Below are positions 43,948 to 55,539 of a stretch of 64,000 nucleotides of DNA, in pieces. The notes beneath the pieces were generated by a model. It worked only from the letters and a program-made list of their open reading frames with translations. It was not told the DNA's origin and did no database searches. Position numbers and translations under genes: made by a program. Origin of the DNA: Prosopocoilus inquinatus (taxonomy: Eukaryota; Arthropoda; Insecta; Coleoptera; Lucanidae); contig CM069878.1 of the NCBI GenBank assembly GCA_036172665.1, forward strand, positions 21,586,501 through 21,650,500. Direction: 5' to 3'. Every line of letters begins with the position of its first letter. Position 1 is the first letter of the stretch.

Positions 43948-44582
43948 ATATAAGTACATGTCATAATTTACTTCTGTAACGGTTCGGGTTCGAGTTTCCC
44001 GGAAATAAGATAACTCACTAGATTTAAATCTACTTTAATTTAACTGATTTCGAACTACAAGATAATTTTAAAGAAAAAGAAGTTCTTGATGACAAAATGA
44101 AATTAAACTAAAAAAAACGAAAACGCGCACCGTGATTGCAAGCTGATCGATGGATGATTCTCTAATGACTAACTCTTTTCTTAAAAGTAAAAATGATAAT
44201 TGTTTATGTCTCTGTCACTATTCTTCGTTTGTTTTCACCCTTCCAGAGGACTACTCTGCGGTACACTTCTAACAAAAGAAATGGTTTGGGATACAACATG
44301 TTACGTATAGGAACCACCTACTGAAATGTTAAAAATTAGAAAGTAGCGAAAATAGTGTATACCTAATTAATGTGTAGTTCTATATTATTAAATAACCTAT
44401 TGTTTAAACTATTTATTGATCTTTATTATCATCATCATCCAGTTGTTTCCTTTTTTTAAAAAAAAACGGGTCTTGCAATTTTTACTGTTGGCAAGACTGA
44501 ATTGAGTTGGTACAATTTAGTACATTATTATAGCTTTTGTTGGTACATCTGAAAAATTGTCAGCGGCAGCGCTGATGGCGCG

Positions 44583-45820
44583 GCTTCAGCGAGGCAGAAG
44601 GAAGCGGACTGTCTATGTCTGTTCCCAGCCGTCACCTTGAAGAAGACGCGACGTGAGGGACGACGATCGACACAAGGTCGGACTTGACATTTTATTGTTT
44701 CTGTTATTTATTCGAGAATTCTTTTGAGTTACTGTAGTAATATACAGTACATTTTTGCGGAATTGAGCGCGACACATGTTCATTTAGTTAAGGTCCCTTC
44801 TGGACGTGACGATTGAGCGATTTGGCATATTTGAGTGTTGCGCAAAGAAGTTACAGCTCTATTTGGGTAATGTTTTCTTTTAATTTAACGTGGGTAAATT
44901 TTGTGTTGATGTGTTAAACGTTAGTAACAAGAATTATTGCGTCTTTGATGTAATTGTTGCTGTTACGACCCGTTTGATAAAGATATTTATTAAGTTCGAA
45001 TAAAGATATTTATTTTTGTAATATTTTGGAAGAGTTGCGTTTTCTTAACCTCGCGGTTTCTTTTGCCAAAAGAATTAAATGGCACCTTGACTTTCCTTTT
45101 CGCGTAAGATCTGATACACCCCGTCCCATTGAAGCTGGTCAGCGATACCGAAACGCCCGTCACGGTGTTAACTTATTGCCACCTGAACAGGTAGGTAGCA
45201 GTTGGTAGAGCTGGACTGTATATTAGAAGCACCCCCGTCCGACTCAATAGCAAAATTTGTATCACTTAAAGTGATGGTCTGGGGGTGAGAGACAAAGGGA
45301 ATGTAGTGTTCAGTACTGAACTTTCAAGGTGGTGCTTGCTGTATCCAGAATTCTAACAAAGTTGCAAATCGTTCGAATAATTTCGGTTACTAATTCGGTA
45401 TTGGTCGACTTACCACCAATCGCCTATTGGTCAAATCCAAATCAATTTCGAAACGAACACGAGGTGAAATGAGGTTAATAACGAACAAACATGGTGCAAA
45501 TATGGAACAATTTTCATTCTCACAAAATTAACGACCTATTTCTTATGGATTTTTCGTTGATGTAGGTAAATGTAGATGTTATGTTTGTAATAAGACTGGT
45601 GTTTATTCTGGTGTCCGTCATCAAAGACAATTCTCAAACATGCCTAAGATGAGTAGGTAAATATGTCTCTTTTTATACTTTTTAAATTATTAACTTATTA
45701 TTATGGCGTAACCCATGCATTTTTACAGTCCAATAGACTCCGTTTCCAATTTCGCGCCAGCTTTAGGACCGCCCACTTTCCTAATCTATACTACAATAAA
45801 CTACCAGGGATAAGAGAGAA
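44583..45820. other. Unassigned sequence
   Basis: Mixed composition, no confident gene. GGTAGCAGTTGGTAGAGCTG near 45192, followed by a B-box-like GTCCGACTC near 45236, is weakly tRNA-like, perhaps a SINE head. A 60-codon frame at 45026-45208 has no recognisable domain. Confidence 0.3.
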
Positions 45821-46095
45821 ACATTCAACGCTGGAGCACCATTCGAGAGAATTGCCGTTGACATAGCCGGCCCATTTCCAGAAACCAACCGGGGAAACAA
45901 ATACATCATGGTAGTGATTGATTATTTCAACAAATGGCCAGAAGGTTATGCTTTGCCAAAACAAGAGTCAATAACCGTTGTGAATGCCTTGATAGAGAAT
46001 TGGATAACAAGATTTGGAGTACCCATGGAGCTTCATTCCGATTCCGAGACAGGAACTTTGCGAAGGCTCTGCGTAACATATTTGGGTAAGCGACC
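45820..46095 (+). pseudogene. Gypsy integrase fragment, catalytic core
   Basis: GAPFERIAVDIAGPFPETNR, then YIMVVIDYFNKWPEGYALPK and FGVPMELHSD, corresponds to the integrase core of the 27.3-33.6 kb element (which has AIDVAGSFPETN and VMDYFSKWVEAYALP), clearly related but diverged. The frame shifts at about 46045 and the match ends near 46090. Only the first two catalytic Asp positions are covered. Confidence 0.85.
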
Positions 46096-46387
46096 GTTGT
46101 GCGTCGTGTATTTGTTCCCTGTTCATGTGTGTTAAGCCGGCAATACATGTTCCAATAATTTCACGTAAAACTTCATGTAAACATGTTTTTATAAATTCAT
46201 GAATTGTAATTTCCAATACACGTTTCAATTATATTAATAAAAAGATGTTCTGCTAAATAGTAATTTAGAATTTTAATGTTGGTGAAGATGGTAACTTATT
46301 AATGCTTCTAACTTCAAGTTATTTTCTTCGAGCAGCTGGGAATGTTGGATTATGTTATCAAGGGTGTCATCCAAACGGAGAGCACTA
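46096..46387. other. Short gene-free spacer
   Basis: No features recognised between the integrase fragment and the next hAT element. CATGTAA-type words repeat several times around 46165-46215. Confidence 0.3.
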
Positions 46388-48672
46388 GTCATCACTAAAG
46401 AGCGGATTCTATGCTAAATGCATATTGCATGCATATTTTGCATATTTGAGCATTTTGTTCAATTTTCGCATATTTCTTAAAAACGTGCATATATATGCAT
46501 ATTTGAAAGAATTTGTGTCGAAGTGAGTAAATTTTTCCTGAATTCTTAATTCGTCAGAACATGTTGTTGCATTAATTAGGGTCTAGTTTGCACCCTTCTT
46601 GGGCTTAAGCAGGCAGAATTTTCCAAGTAGTGAATTAGGGATTTTCAAGTACTTTCTTAACGATGCGGTGGGGCGTTCATGTTTGCAATATTGTTTCATC
46701 ACTTCTTCACGGATTATTAGTAGGTTATTGCTGCGAACGTTTAGTTCTTCCGTAAAAGTATTTTTGTTTGTGAGAAGTGCAATATGCCGAAAGACAATTC
46801 GAGCCTGGTTAATTCCTGGATCAGAAGCTATCCCGAGCTTGCTTACACCAATGGAAGCGTATTCTGTAAAGCCTGTAGTAAAATGGTAAGTTTTAAGTTT
46901 GTTTTCTTCCTCCTTAGGTAAATATTTGCTTGGTTGTTGAATATTGAAAGTTCAGACAGTTTAAAAAAATTCAAGTTCTTGTTGTAGATACCAACCCAAC
47001 GAAAATTTTCGGTCACACAACATGTCGGGACAGAACTACACAAGTCAAAGTGCAAGAAGATGAATGAATCGAAAACATTTCAATTACCCTTAGACAGTGG
47101 ACCGTCGTTGATGACTTCATCTAATGAACAACAAGAATTTAATGCTGATTTATGCGAGGCGATGATTTGTGCAAACATACCTTTGAAAAAACTGCAAAAT
47201 TCTATTTTTAATTTTTTTTGGAAAAATATACCAAGAAAAATGTTCCCGATGAAAGTACGTTAAGAAAAAATTACGTGCCTCGCATCTACAACGATACTCT
47301 AAAAGAAGTCAAGAAAATCGTAGAAAATCAATATATTTATTTTATTGTGGATGAAACTACTGATTCTTGTGGCCGTTACATTGTAAATTTGTTAATAGGG
47401 TCTTTGCGGGAAGATAAACCTAGTGAATCTTATTTAATAGCCTGTACACAGTTAGACAAAACTAATCATTTAAGTATTTTAAGATCTGTTAATGAATGTT
47501 TTATGAAATTTTTCTCACCTAATGTAGTTCCTACTGAAAAAATTTTACTTATGGTATCAGATGCTGCCCCTTACATGGATAAAGCCGGGCAGTAATTTAA
47601 AACAATTTATAAAAATTTAGTTCACGTGAGTTGTTTAGCTCATGGATGTAACAGAGTAGCTGAACATATTAGATGTGAATTTTCTGATGTAAATCTACTA
47701 ATTAGTACCATTAAAAAAATATTTGTCAAAAGTCCCCTACGAGTTCAGTTGTACAGGGAAAAATTGCCGAATGTACCTTTACCTCCCGAACCAGTGTTGA
47801 CTAGGTGGGGAACTTGGTTGGAAGCGGCAATGTTTTATGCTGAACATTTTGTAGCAATTAAGGAATTGGTTGTAGAGTTTAATGCCCAAGATAGTGCTGC
47901 TATTGCAAAGGCACAAAATATTGTAACAAAAACTTCATTGGCAAATCAACTGAACTTCATCAAAATGCATTACAGTTTTGTAATACAAACTATTATTACA
48001 ATTTAGAAAAACCGAAAATGTCTTTAATAGAATCCGTTAAAATTGTTAAAAAATTTAAAGAGAATATTTCAAAAGTTCCAGGTAAAATCGGCAGTTCAGT
48101 AAATAAAAAATGTTTATCCGTTTTAGATAAAAATAGCGGCTTCAAAACCCTTGAGGAAATTTACGAAATTTTGAATGGAAACTTTGAAATTGACTTAAGT
48201 GTAGAATTTTCAGCTATGAGTCACTTTAAATATGCCCCAATTACCTCCGTGGATGTTGAAAGGAGTTTTTCAATTTATAAAAATATTTTGTCAGATAAAA
48301 GGTAAAATTTCCTGGTAGAGAACTTGGAAAAACACATTGTTGTAAATTATAATCGAAGACTTTTTTAGTCGTTATAATATTTACTTAATATACTTAATAA
48401 TGTACATACATAATATACATACTTCCTTCATATAAGCGTTTACAAATAAATGTAAATAAATTGTATAAAATATAATGTTTTTTATTTGAATAAGAATGCC
48501 CATAAAACACAGTAGACCAGTTATTGCATTATTTGAAGTGTTCGGCCTATCTTGCACATATTTCGCCATTTTTAGTGCATATATATGTGCATATTTCATC
48601 ATTTTTTAGTGCATATATATGCGCATATTTCATCAAAATTACTCGCATATAAATCCGCTCTCTAGTCATCAC
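46388..48672 (+). mobile_element. hAT transposon with 8-bp target duplication GTCATCAC
   Basis: GTCATCAC occurs at 46388-46395 and 48665-48672. The termini are TAAAGAGCGGATTCTATGC (46396) and, reading inward from the right, TAGAGAGCGGATTTATATGC (ending 48664). Both subterminal regions are packed with GCATAT repeats, including palindromic GCATATATATGC (46488, 48563, 48611), likely transposase-binding sites. The body is 2269 bp and contains a nearly full-length but broken transposase gene. Confidence 0.92.
46784..48305 (+). pseudogene. hAT transposase with BED-like finger, few lesions
   Basis: Exon 1 (46784-46885, MPKDNSSLVNSWIRSYPELA then FCKACSKM) ends at a GTAAGT donor; exon 2 starts at 46988 after TTGTTGTAG. 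CKACSKM with a later H-x4-C (LHKSKC) is a BED-like zinc finger. The core shows YFIVDETTDSCGRY (about 47341, catalytic Asp) and LLMVSDAAPYM (about 47547), then VSCLAHGCNRVAEHIR and LTRWGTWLEA. The C-terminal dimerisation motif is APITSVDVERSFSIYKNILS. Lesions: a frameshift at a T run near 47210-47218, TAA at 47593-47595 and a frame change near 48000. The copy is fairly young and only lightly damaged, so active relatives may exist in the genome. Confidence 0.88.
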
Positions 48673-49020
48673 TGATTAAACTGTCTTGAAGCTAAAATTA
48701 TTTATAAACATATACCCGCATAAACTAGCTGAAGTCGTTTTTCATTCATCTGAGCCAACAGCCAACGGCAACAATCAAAATCACTAGAATTTACTGAAAT
48801 TTCACGTCAAAAACCTAGAGAAATAGAACTTGCTCTTTGTTTTCAATTTTACATGTATAAATTCATGTAATTCTTTTTACTCGCTATACACGTTGAAAAA
48901 TAGGTTTTGTCATAAATTACATGTAAATTTCATGCAATTTATGATCATCTATTGCGGGCTTTAGACACAGCAAGCGCTCTGTGAGTATGTCTGCCGCCCA
49001 GGAGAGAGGTTTATTGCAGG
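48673..49020. other. Short gene-free spacer
   Basis: Nothing supported. CATGTAAAT-type repeats resemble those near 46165-46215 on the other side of the hAT insertion, so these flanks may be parts of one older repeat. Confidence 0.3.
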
Positions 49021-49029
49021 AGAAAGGTT

Positions 49030-51955
49030 TATTGGAGCACTGGTTGTTAGACAACGAAATTGATCACACACGTCTTTCTGGCTAAGTTTTGTAGATCGAA
49101 TCACAAGGGTGGAGGTGTATGTATTTTCGCTCTTAATAAAATTAATGTGCTCCCACTGAAATATAATGTTCATTGTTCAGAGAAGGATTTCGAGTATACA
49201 GCTATGCAGTTTGTTAATGGTAACTTGAATTACATAATTGTGTGTTTGTACAGATCTCCTGGTGGTGATATAAATCTGTTCTTAGATAAACTTCTTTCAT
49301 TACTTCAGTCTATTTATAAAAGAGAGACATTGATAGTAGTTTGTGGAGATTTTAATGTTGACTTTTCTACTAAGTCTAAAACTTCAGTTGATGTGCTAAA
49401 TATCTTTGCTTCATTTAACTTGATACCGGTTGTTACAGAATCTACTCGTGTCACCTATTCTACTTCTACACAGACAGACAATGTTTTTGTCAGCGTTTGT
49501 GATACTATTTTAGAATGCCGCGTTTCCGATAGTGTTTTAACCGATCATTATTGTCAGATATTGACCTTGGCAGATTCAAATACAAACTTTGACAATAACC
49601 AGAATTTTATTTACAAAAGAGTTTATAATTCCAATAACTTTGAACGTATAATGTCGCAATTAGAAGGTGAATCGTGGAATAAGGTTTTCAGTTCTATTGA
49701 TGCAAATCAGGCTTTTGAACATTTTTATAATATTTTTCTACAATATTTTAATTTTTGTTTTCCTTTAGTTAAACGTAAAATTCACAATAAGCAATGTAAG
49801 GCACCATGGTATAATAGTACTCTTAGTTTGATTTCAAGAAATCTCAAAGACATCAGTGGTTTCTTAAAGAGACATAATGATGCTACGTTAAGTAACTTTT
49901 GTAAGGCTCTGAAGAAAGATTATGATGCGGCTTTGGGGAGCGCCAAAATAAATTATTTTGATAATAAGATTCAAATGTCATCTAATAAAACAAAAACTGC
50001 ATGGAACATTGTGAAACAATTGTCAGCTTCAAGAAAAATGTGCGACATTGAAATACTCTCAGACTCTGGTAATAAGATTATTAATCCAGACCACTTAATA
50101 GAATTATTTTGTCATCACTTTAGTAGCATAACATCAAAAACCTCAACCGTCAACACTGTAATGATTATTCTCTCAATTTCTCTCGTGCACACACCACGTA
50201 CCTTTATCCTACTGATGAGTTTGAAGTACGGAAAACACTTAATATCATCTCAAACAAAAATTCTTCAGACATAGATGGAATACCCTGTTCCCTACTAAAT
50301 CAATACTCTGATTACATAATCAACCCGCTTGTTAATGTAATAAATAAATGTTTGTCGCAAGGTGTTTTTCCTAATTAAATGAAACGTGCTAAAGTGATTC
50401 CGATCCATAAGAAAGGCAGTCGTTCCGATATTAACAACTATCGTCCAATCTCTCTATTACCGTCTTTCAGTAAACTTTTTGAAAAAATCTTAAATACAAG
50501 ATTAGTTTCATATCTAGATAAACACGAAATTTTAAATAAAGCACAGTTTGGTTTTACGGCAAATTCTTCCACTAAAAACGCCATTTATAATACATTAACT
50601 TATATCTACGATAACTTAGACAAAACTTTTACGTGTCCGGCATTTTTTTCGACCTCTCCAAGGCATTCGATCTTTTAGATCACTCGGTTCTATTATCCAA
50701 AATGGAAGCCTATGGAATACGCGGTACTTCGCTAAGCATCTTTCGCTCTTACCTCTCTAATCGTAGTCAGATTATTTCATTAACCTCAGAACATCAAGAC
50801 GTAGTAAGTGATCATTTATCCTCCGAAACATATATTTACCGCGGAGTCCCTCAAGGATCGGTCTTGGGGCCGACTCTTTTCTTGATTTATGTAAATGATT
50901 TGTCTTTATCTTTAGAACCATGTTTACTTTCACAATACGCAGATGACACTAACGCTGTTATCCAATGAATCCATCAATACTCTCTCGACGACCTGTACTA
51001 CCATTATACGTCAGATGTCCGACTGGTGTGCCAAAAACGCACTTAATATGAACACCTCCAAAACTGAAATTGTCACATTTAGTAAGGTTAAGCTTGATTA
51101 TAGTACATATGTGAAGCATAACAGTAAGTCTGTACCAACAGCTAACTCTGTTGATTTCCTGGGTCTTCTGGTAGATTCTGAACTCGATTGGGAGCAGCAT
51201 TGCACTAAACTTAGTTCCAAACTATGTTCTTCTCATTACGCTTTGATCAACTTGAGGCAGAATGTCGGATTATATTCCTTAAAATTATTTTATTTTGCGT
51301 ACGTGGAATCGAGGCTGAGGTATGGATTATTATTCTGGGGGTCGTCCACCAGCTTTAAGTCTATAAAAAAAAAAAAAAGGTTAGTCAGAATAATGTGTAG
51401 AGTGCCAGTAAATACTCCTTGTAGACCCCTATTACCCCTATTTAGAAAGCTGAACATTTTACCTCTAGCTTGCTTATATATCTTAGAGTTGGCCATTTTT
51501 ATAAAGCGAAACGTATACCTGTATATTCGAAATAATTATTTCCACTCCACTATGTGTAATCGTTTCTGCAACGATTTTAGAATACCAAAACATAAATCTA
51601 CTTTCTTTTCTCAAGGAGCGCATTTTAAAGCTATTAAAGTTTATAACGCCTTGCCTGCGAATATTAAAGAATCAAATTTCACAAAATACAAGTCTCTAGT
51701 CAAGACTTATTTATTAGAAAAAAAATTTTATCATATAAATGAGTTTATATCATAATTTATCTAAACTCGATGAGTGTGTTTCTTTATCGATCTTGTTTCT
51801 CCTATGTGATTTTTCTATGTGACAAATTATTTGTTGTAATTTATATGTTGTTTGTTTGCAATTTATGTGTATTATATACAAGTTGACGTTGTTCATATCT
51901 ACATTTATGCTAGATCAGTGAAAATAAATTATATATTATTATTATTATTATTGGC
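49030..51955 (+). mobile_element. Jockey/CR1-like LINE, 5'-truncated
   Basis: Endonuclease, RT and a C-terminal domain run in order, followed by about 190 bp of 3' UTR and a (TAT)n tail at 51930-51951. It is truncated at the 5' end within the endonuclease (LEHWLLDNEIDHTRLSG). ORF1 is absent. Confidence 0.85.
49060..51755 (+). pseudogene. LINE ORF2: endonuclease and reverse transcriptase with frameshifts
   Basis: The endonuclease spans 49095-49570 (GGGVCIFALNKI, IIVCLYRSPGGD, VVCGDFNVDF, VLTDHYCQ, the catalytic GDFN and SDH-like motifs). A long linker runs to 50274. RT follows: KVIPIHKKGSRSDINNYRPI (50394), IFFDLSKAFDLLDHSVLLSK (about 50639, first catalytic Asp), RGVPQGSVLGPTLFLIYVND and QYADDTNAV (about 50934). 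The thumb and C-terminal domain (270 residues) ends at 51755. Frame changes near 50220-50270, 50630 and 50960 are the main lesions, the last just after the YADD box. Fewer defects than the other LINEs in the window, so probably the youngest. Confidence 0.87.
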
Positions 51956-52060
51956 AATAGAAAATTTTTGTCCAGGCTGTTTTAGTAACGTATATATATC
52001 CGCAGAGATGGCGCTAGGAGTAATTGTAAATTTGGCGCGAATGAAATGTCACAGGTTGTC
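51952..52060 (+). repeat. Repeat module shared with 54521-54645
   Basis: GGCAATAGAAAATTTTTGTC, CAGGCTGTTTTAGTAACGTA and GGAGTAATTGTAAATTTGGC recur with a few changes at 54521-54645. A weaker inverse match (GATAAATACGTTACT) lies at 54448. It forms the left flank of the 10.3-kb inverted-arm block. Confidence 0.65.
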
Positions 52061-52718
52061 AATGTTAATTGCTTTAGTAATGGCGGTGATGGTGATCGTT
52101 TAAGTAAATTAAAGAATTGGCACAAATATAATGGGTTAAATCAAATTGTCCATTAAATAAACATTGTTGATGATTAAATTATTTTTGTTTGACCAGAGAA
52201 TAGTCTCTTAATATAAACAGAGTTTGAGAAAAATGGACCTCGCAAGATCTGCAAAAGAAGATTTAAATGTGCAGTTATTGGATGCAATTCATGTTCCAAT
52301 CAGACCAAATTTCTTTCAATTTGGAATTGGGGCTGCTAATTTAGGCAACGAAGCCCTGTGACAATTTCGATGCAAGAAGACGTGTATGCGTCATACTGAT
52401 GAAAGGTTAGCATTACCGTTAGCATCATAACAATCCATAATAATGTTTTTATTTTACCAAGTTAACAACGGCAGTAAAATATAAATTGTTACAGATATGT
52501 GTATCCAGGGAGATTAAATTAATACGGAGACTTAACCTTTATCCCACATTGTACTACCTACCGAGACAATTCATCATTTTAATAGAAATGAAAGTGCAGA
52601 AGGAAGGAGCTACAACTATAAAACAATCACTTCAAATAATTTTGTTAAAGTGTAACAAGTATTATTAATGTCCGAGTGATTAGCTGATTTATAAAATTTA
52701 AAGGTGGTCAAAGTACAG
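52061..52718 (+). repeat. Left arm of a 650-bp inverted repeat
   Basis: Matches 61706-62364 in inverse orientation over its whole length, with scattered substitutions and small indels. Shared blocks include TTAATTGCTTTAGT, CAGAGTTTGAGAAAAAT, GACCTCGCAAGATC, TTTGGAATTGGGGCTGCTAA and ACTACCTACCGAGACAATTC (compare TTACCTACCGAGACAATCC). A short frame (MDLARSAKEDLNVQLLDAIH) is open here but is stopped, or lacks its Met, in the right arm, so coding is not supported. Confidence 0.85.
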
Positions 52719-54250
52719 TATTGTGAATAAAAATTGTTAAAAAAAAAGTTTAATTTGCAGTAATTTTGAAGATATTCGCATTTAAAGTCAAAAATAATGT
52801 GTACGGATAAAGAAATAATGTATTAAATTTCAATTTTGAAAGCATTTCCATAAATTATGAACTTCATGAATGACAATAGCTACATTCGTTTTACATGACT
52901 TGGGTTGCCGCAAGTCAACTGCGTCAACGAAATGTGTATTCGTTTTAGATTTTCGGCATGCTGTATTTGACATTGACATATTCGTTTTAATTGCCTCTGC
53001 GGCAACGCTGGTGTTGACGCAATGTGCACCTACTTCAGAGTAGGGTTTAGTTGCGTCAACACCAAAGTATTGTTTACTTAACCTTAATTTACTTATTTTT
53101 CAGCAAAGTCGGTCTTCATCACACAGAAAACTCTTTGTTTGAATACAGTCGATGCATTTTTTTATTTGAATGAATGTACACTTTACATTAATTCAAGCAG
53201 TTTCTTATTGATTCAAACTTCAAACATTTTTTACTTGAATAGAATACATAATGGTTTTTCTTTTAAATAAATGAATGCATTGAACGTATCCAAACGGAAA
53301 TTATGTTGATTTAACATTTTTCTTTTCTCTGTGTACCAACTTGCCCAACACAAACTATTCGTTTTAGATCAATTTCTGATGCAACCATAACTTGACCTAG
53401 ATGGGCATTAGCTACTTGACAATGACGCTATTGTGGCAAACCCAGCATTTCTAAAAACGAATATACCTACCTAATGTACACTTGCTTGCAATAAAATCGC
53501 GTACACCTACAAAATCAAGTAGCCGAGATTGTACCTATTTTGTGCTTTGTAAAGGGGTATTTTGAGAATTTTGTCATGTTTCCAAACATACAGGTTAGGA
53601 ACTGAGACTGAAATTAATACCATTTTACCATGTATGAGTCAGACAGTATGATTTGTTCCATAAATATAATTGAATCGAAGTAGAATTGTCAATTGCTTAT
53701 GTTCTGCTATTAATATAATTTTTTAACACTTGACAAGACTCTTCAAAGTTGAATTTGTAATTTTCGACGTGTTGGTGCCAAAAGTATTGGAAAATTTGTT
53801 AAAACATAAAATTCCTTGCGGTTTTTATTGGATTTCTCTTAATTCAGAAGGGCATTATCCGAGTCGTGAATCGATATTTTTGGACATCTATCTCCAACCA
53901 TCTTTTCTATTTGCAAATATTTCTTCTTCCCACAAATTATTTGTGCATCATAGTATTTTTATTTAAGCTATAATCATTCGTTACTACTGAGAATCACTCT
54001 TCGTCTTCTAAGTTACTCGTTTTCTGTCAGTCTGAATTTTAATTGTTTGACACTGACAAATTAAATCTCAAGACCAACTTAATACAACGAAAAGCAGGTG
54101 TACGCGATTCTTTTGCAAGCCACAGTACAAATAATGTGTTATTACTTGCAGTTACTTTTGCAGTTAAATATAGTAATTTAAGAATAATATGTGGTTTGTT
54201 TTATTAGCTTAAAATCTAGTAAATATCATAATTTAAGCATGATTTTCCGT
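52719..54250. other. Interior of the inverted-arm block, left part
   Basis: AT-rich and gene-free. About 52884-53470 has imperfect inverted ends (CTACATTCGTTTTACATGAC against the inverse of AAAACGAATATACCTACC) and repeated GTTGCGTCAAC/TTGACGCAA words, suggesting a decayed MITE. A 78-codon frame at 53730-53966 has no recognisable domain. Confidence 0.4.
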
Positions 54251-54251
54251 T

Positions 54252-54405
54252 TCTTTAGGTTTTCTTTTCCACACGTTCATTTAGGTAATACGTTATATTC
54301 TGTAAAGACTTGTAATGTATATTACAGCATATTAGAGTCTTTGCGAATATAACGTATTACTTTAATGAATGTATGGAGAAGACAACCTAAAGAATTATTT
54401 AAATT
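54252..54405. repeat. Small foldback with arms of about 57 bp
   Basis: TTTAGGTTTTCTTTTCCACA then CGTTCATTTAGGTAATACG at the left pairs with the inverse of AATACGTTATATTC-type sequence ending ACAACCTAAAGA at the right, leaving a loop of about 35 bp. Non-coding MITE-like element. Confidence 0.7.
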
Positions 54406-54649
54406 AAAAAGCGCGCGTAGAATAGTGGCGCCATCGCAACAGATAAATACGTTACTAAGTACTACTACGTCATATTACGTGGACAAAAATGGGAATTGGC
54501 TCTCTCTCCTGGTTTATTGGCAATTGAAAATTTTTGTCCAGGCTGTTTTAGTAACGTATTTATCCGCAGAGATGGCACTAGGAGTAATTGTAAATTTGGC
54601 GCGAATGAAATGTCACATGTAGTCAATGTTAATAGCTCGTTTCAGTCGC

Positions 54650-55535
54650 CATCATTATGCCACTTTCCTAGTTCAAGAATTACGCTAAAACTACTGATCT
54701 GATCATCGAATAGTTTTAACATTTTCGTTTTGTTTTTTAATAAGAAATTTCGGAAAGTCATTTTTAATATTTTCTAATAATTTTTATAATTTTTATTACT
54801 TATAGAAGTCGATTTTCAACTTAAAATTAACTTTCCGAGATAAAGCAACTAATTTTATGAAGATCTGCAGCAACAGAAACTTAATCAGGGCCATAATATT
54901 TAAATAAAACATGAATTACGAAATTTTATAATTAGTAGTTGCAAACTGTTGCCCTCTATCGAAAGCAATCGGAGATCCCACAGAAGGCGGAGCTTATTTT
55001 TATTTTACATTTTACGGCTGGGGAATTTCCGGTATGCCTACAATTCTCTGTTCTGGGGGCTCGTTCAGAAACTGAAAAAAAGCGCACTTTGGGTAAAATT
55101 CTTTCTCTCAATGTGTAAGTGATTTTGTATATTTTTTTTTCGTTCTAAACGCCCAAAGTACTTTTTCGTTACAGTTCTTGAATGCAACAGTATTGTATAA
55201 GTAAACTGAGTGGTACTTATAATTGAAAGACAATCCTTTGCATGTGATCTCGAGAAAACCGGAAGGCGCGAGCAGTCATATTTACCACAATGTTTACATT
55301 TTTACTCTTTTGAAGTCATGTTAACTTCCAATAAATTAAGGAACCAAACAAATATTCAGTAGCGTTGTTTTCTTTATTTTAATTGTATACAATGAACGGC
55401 AAAAAGTTACACCATTTGGGAAAATTTTTTGCAGTTTAAAAAATTTGCGAATAAGAAACTATTTATTTTATTAACTTATGTTATTTATATTATAGGAGCA
55501 TTAAATTTGTTATATTATGAAAATAAGATTACGGG
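54650..55535. other. Gene-free sequence 3' of the pogo transposase
   Basis: No coding sequence. GCGCACTTTGGGTA near 55082 and CGCCCAAAGTACTTTTTCG near 55150 form a small inverted pair. I looked for a pogo-type 3' terminus here and did not find a convincing one. Confidence 0.35.
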
Positions 55536-55539
55536 TTCG

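Larger units (their letters stand above)
40983..44582 (+). mobile_element. hAT transposon with 8-bp target duplication, decayed transposase
   Basis: The termini CAGGACTGCCG (40991) and, reading inward from the right, CAGCGCTGCCG (ending 44574) are flanked by GTGGCGCG (40983-40990) and ATGGCGCG (44575-44582), an 8-bp duplication with one mismatch. Subterminal TTTAGTACA repeats occur near both ends (41012-41050, 41388-41425, 44510-44535). The body is 3584 bp and holds a BED-finger/hAT transposase pseudogene and a 329-bp MITE. Confidence 0.85.

Noticed and set aside
45190..45260. tRNA gene near GGTAGCAGTTGGTAGAGC
   Set aside because: The B-box departs from consensus and the stems do not pair.
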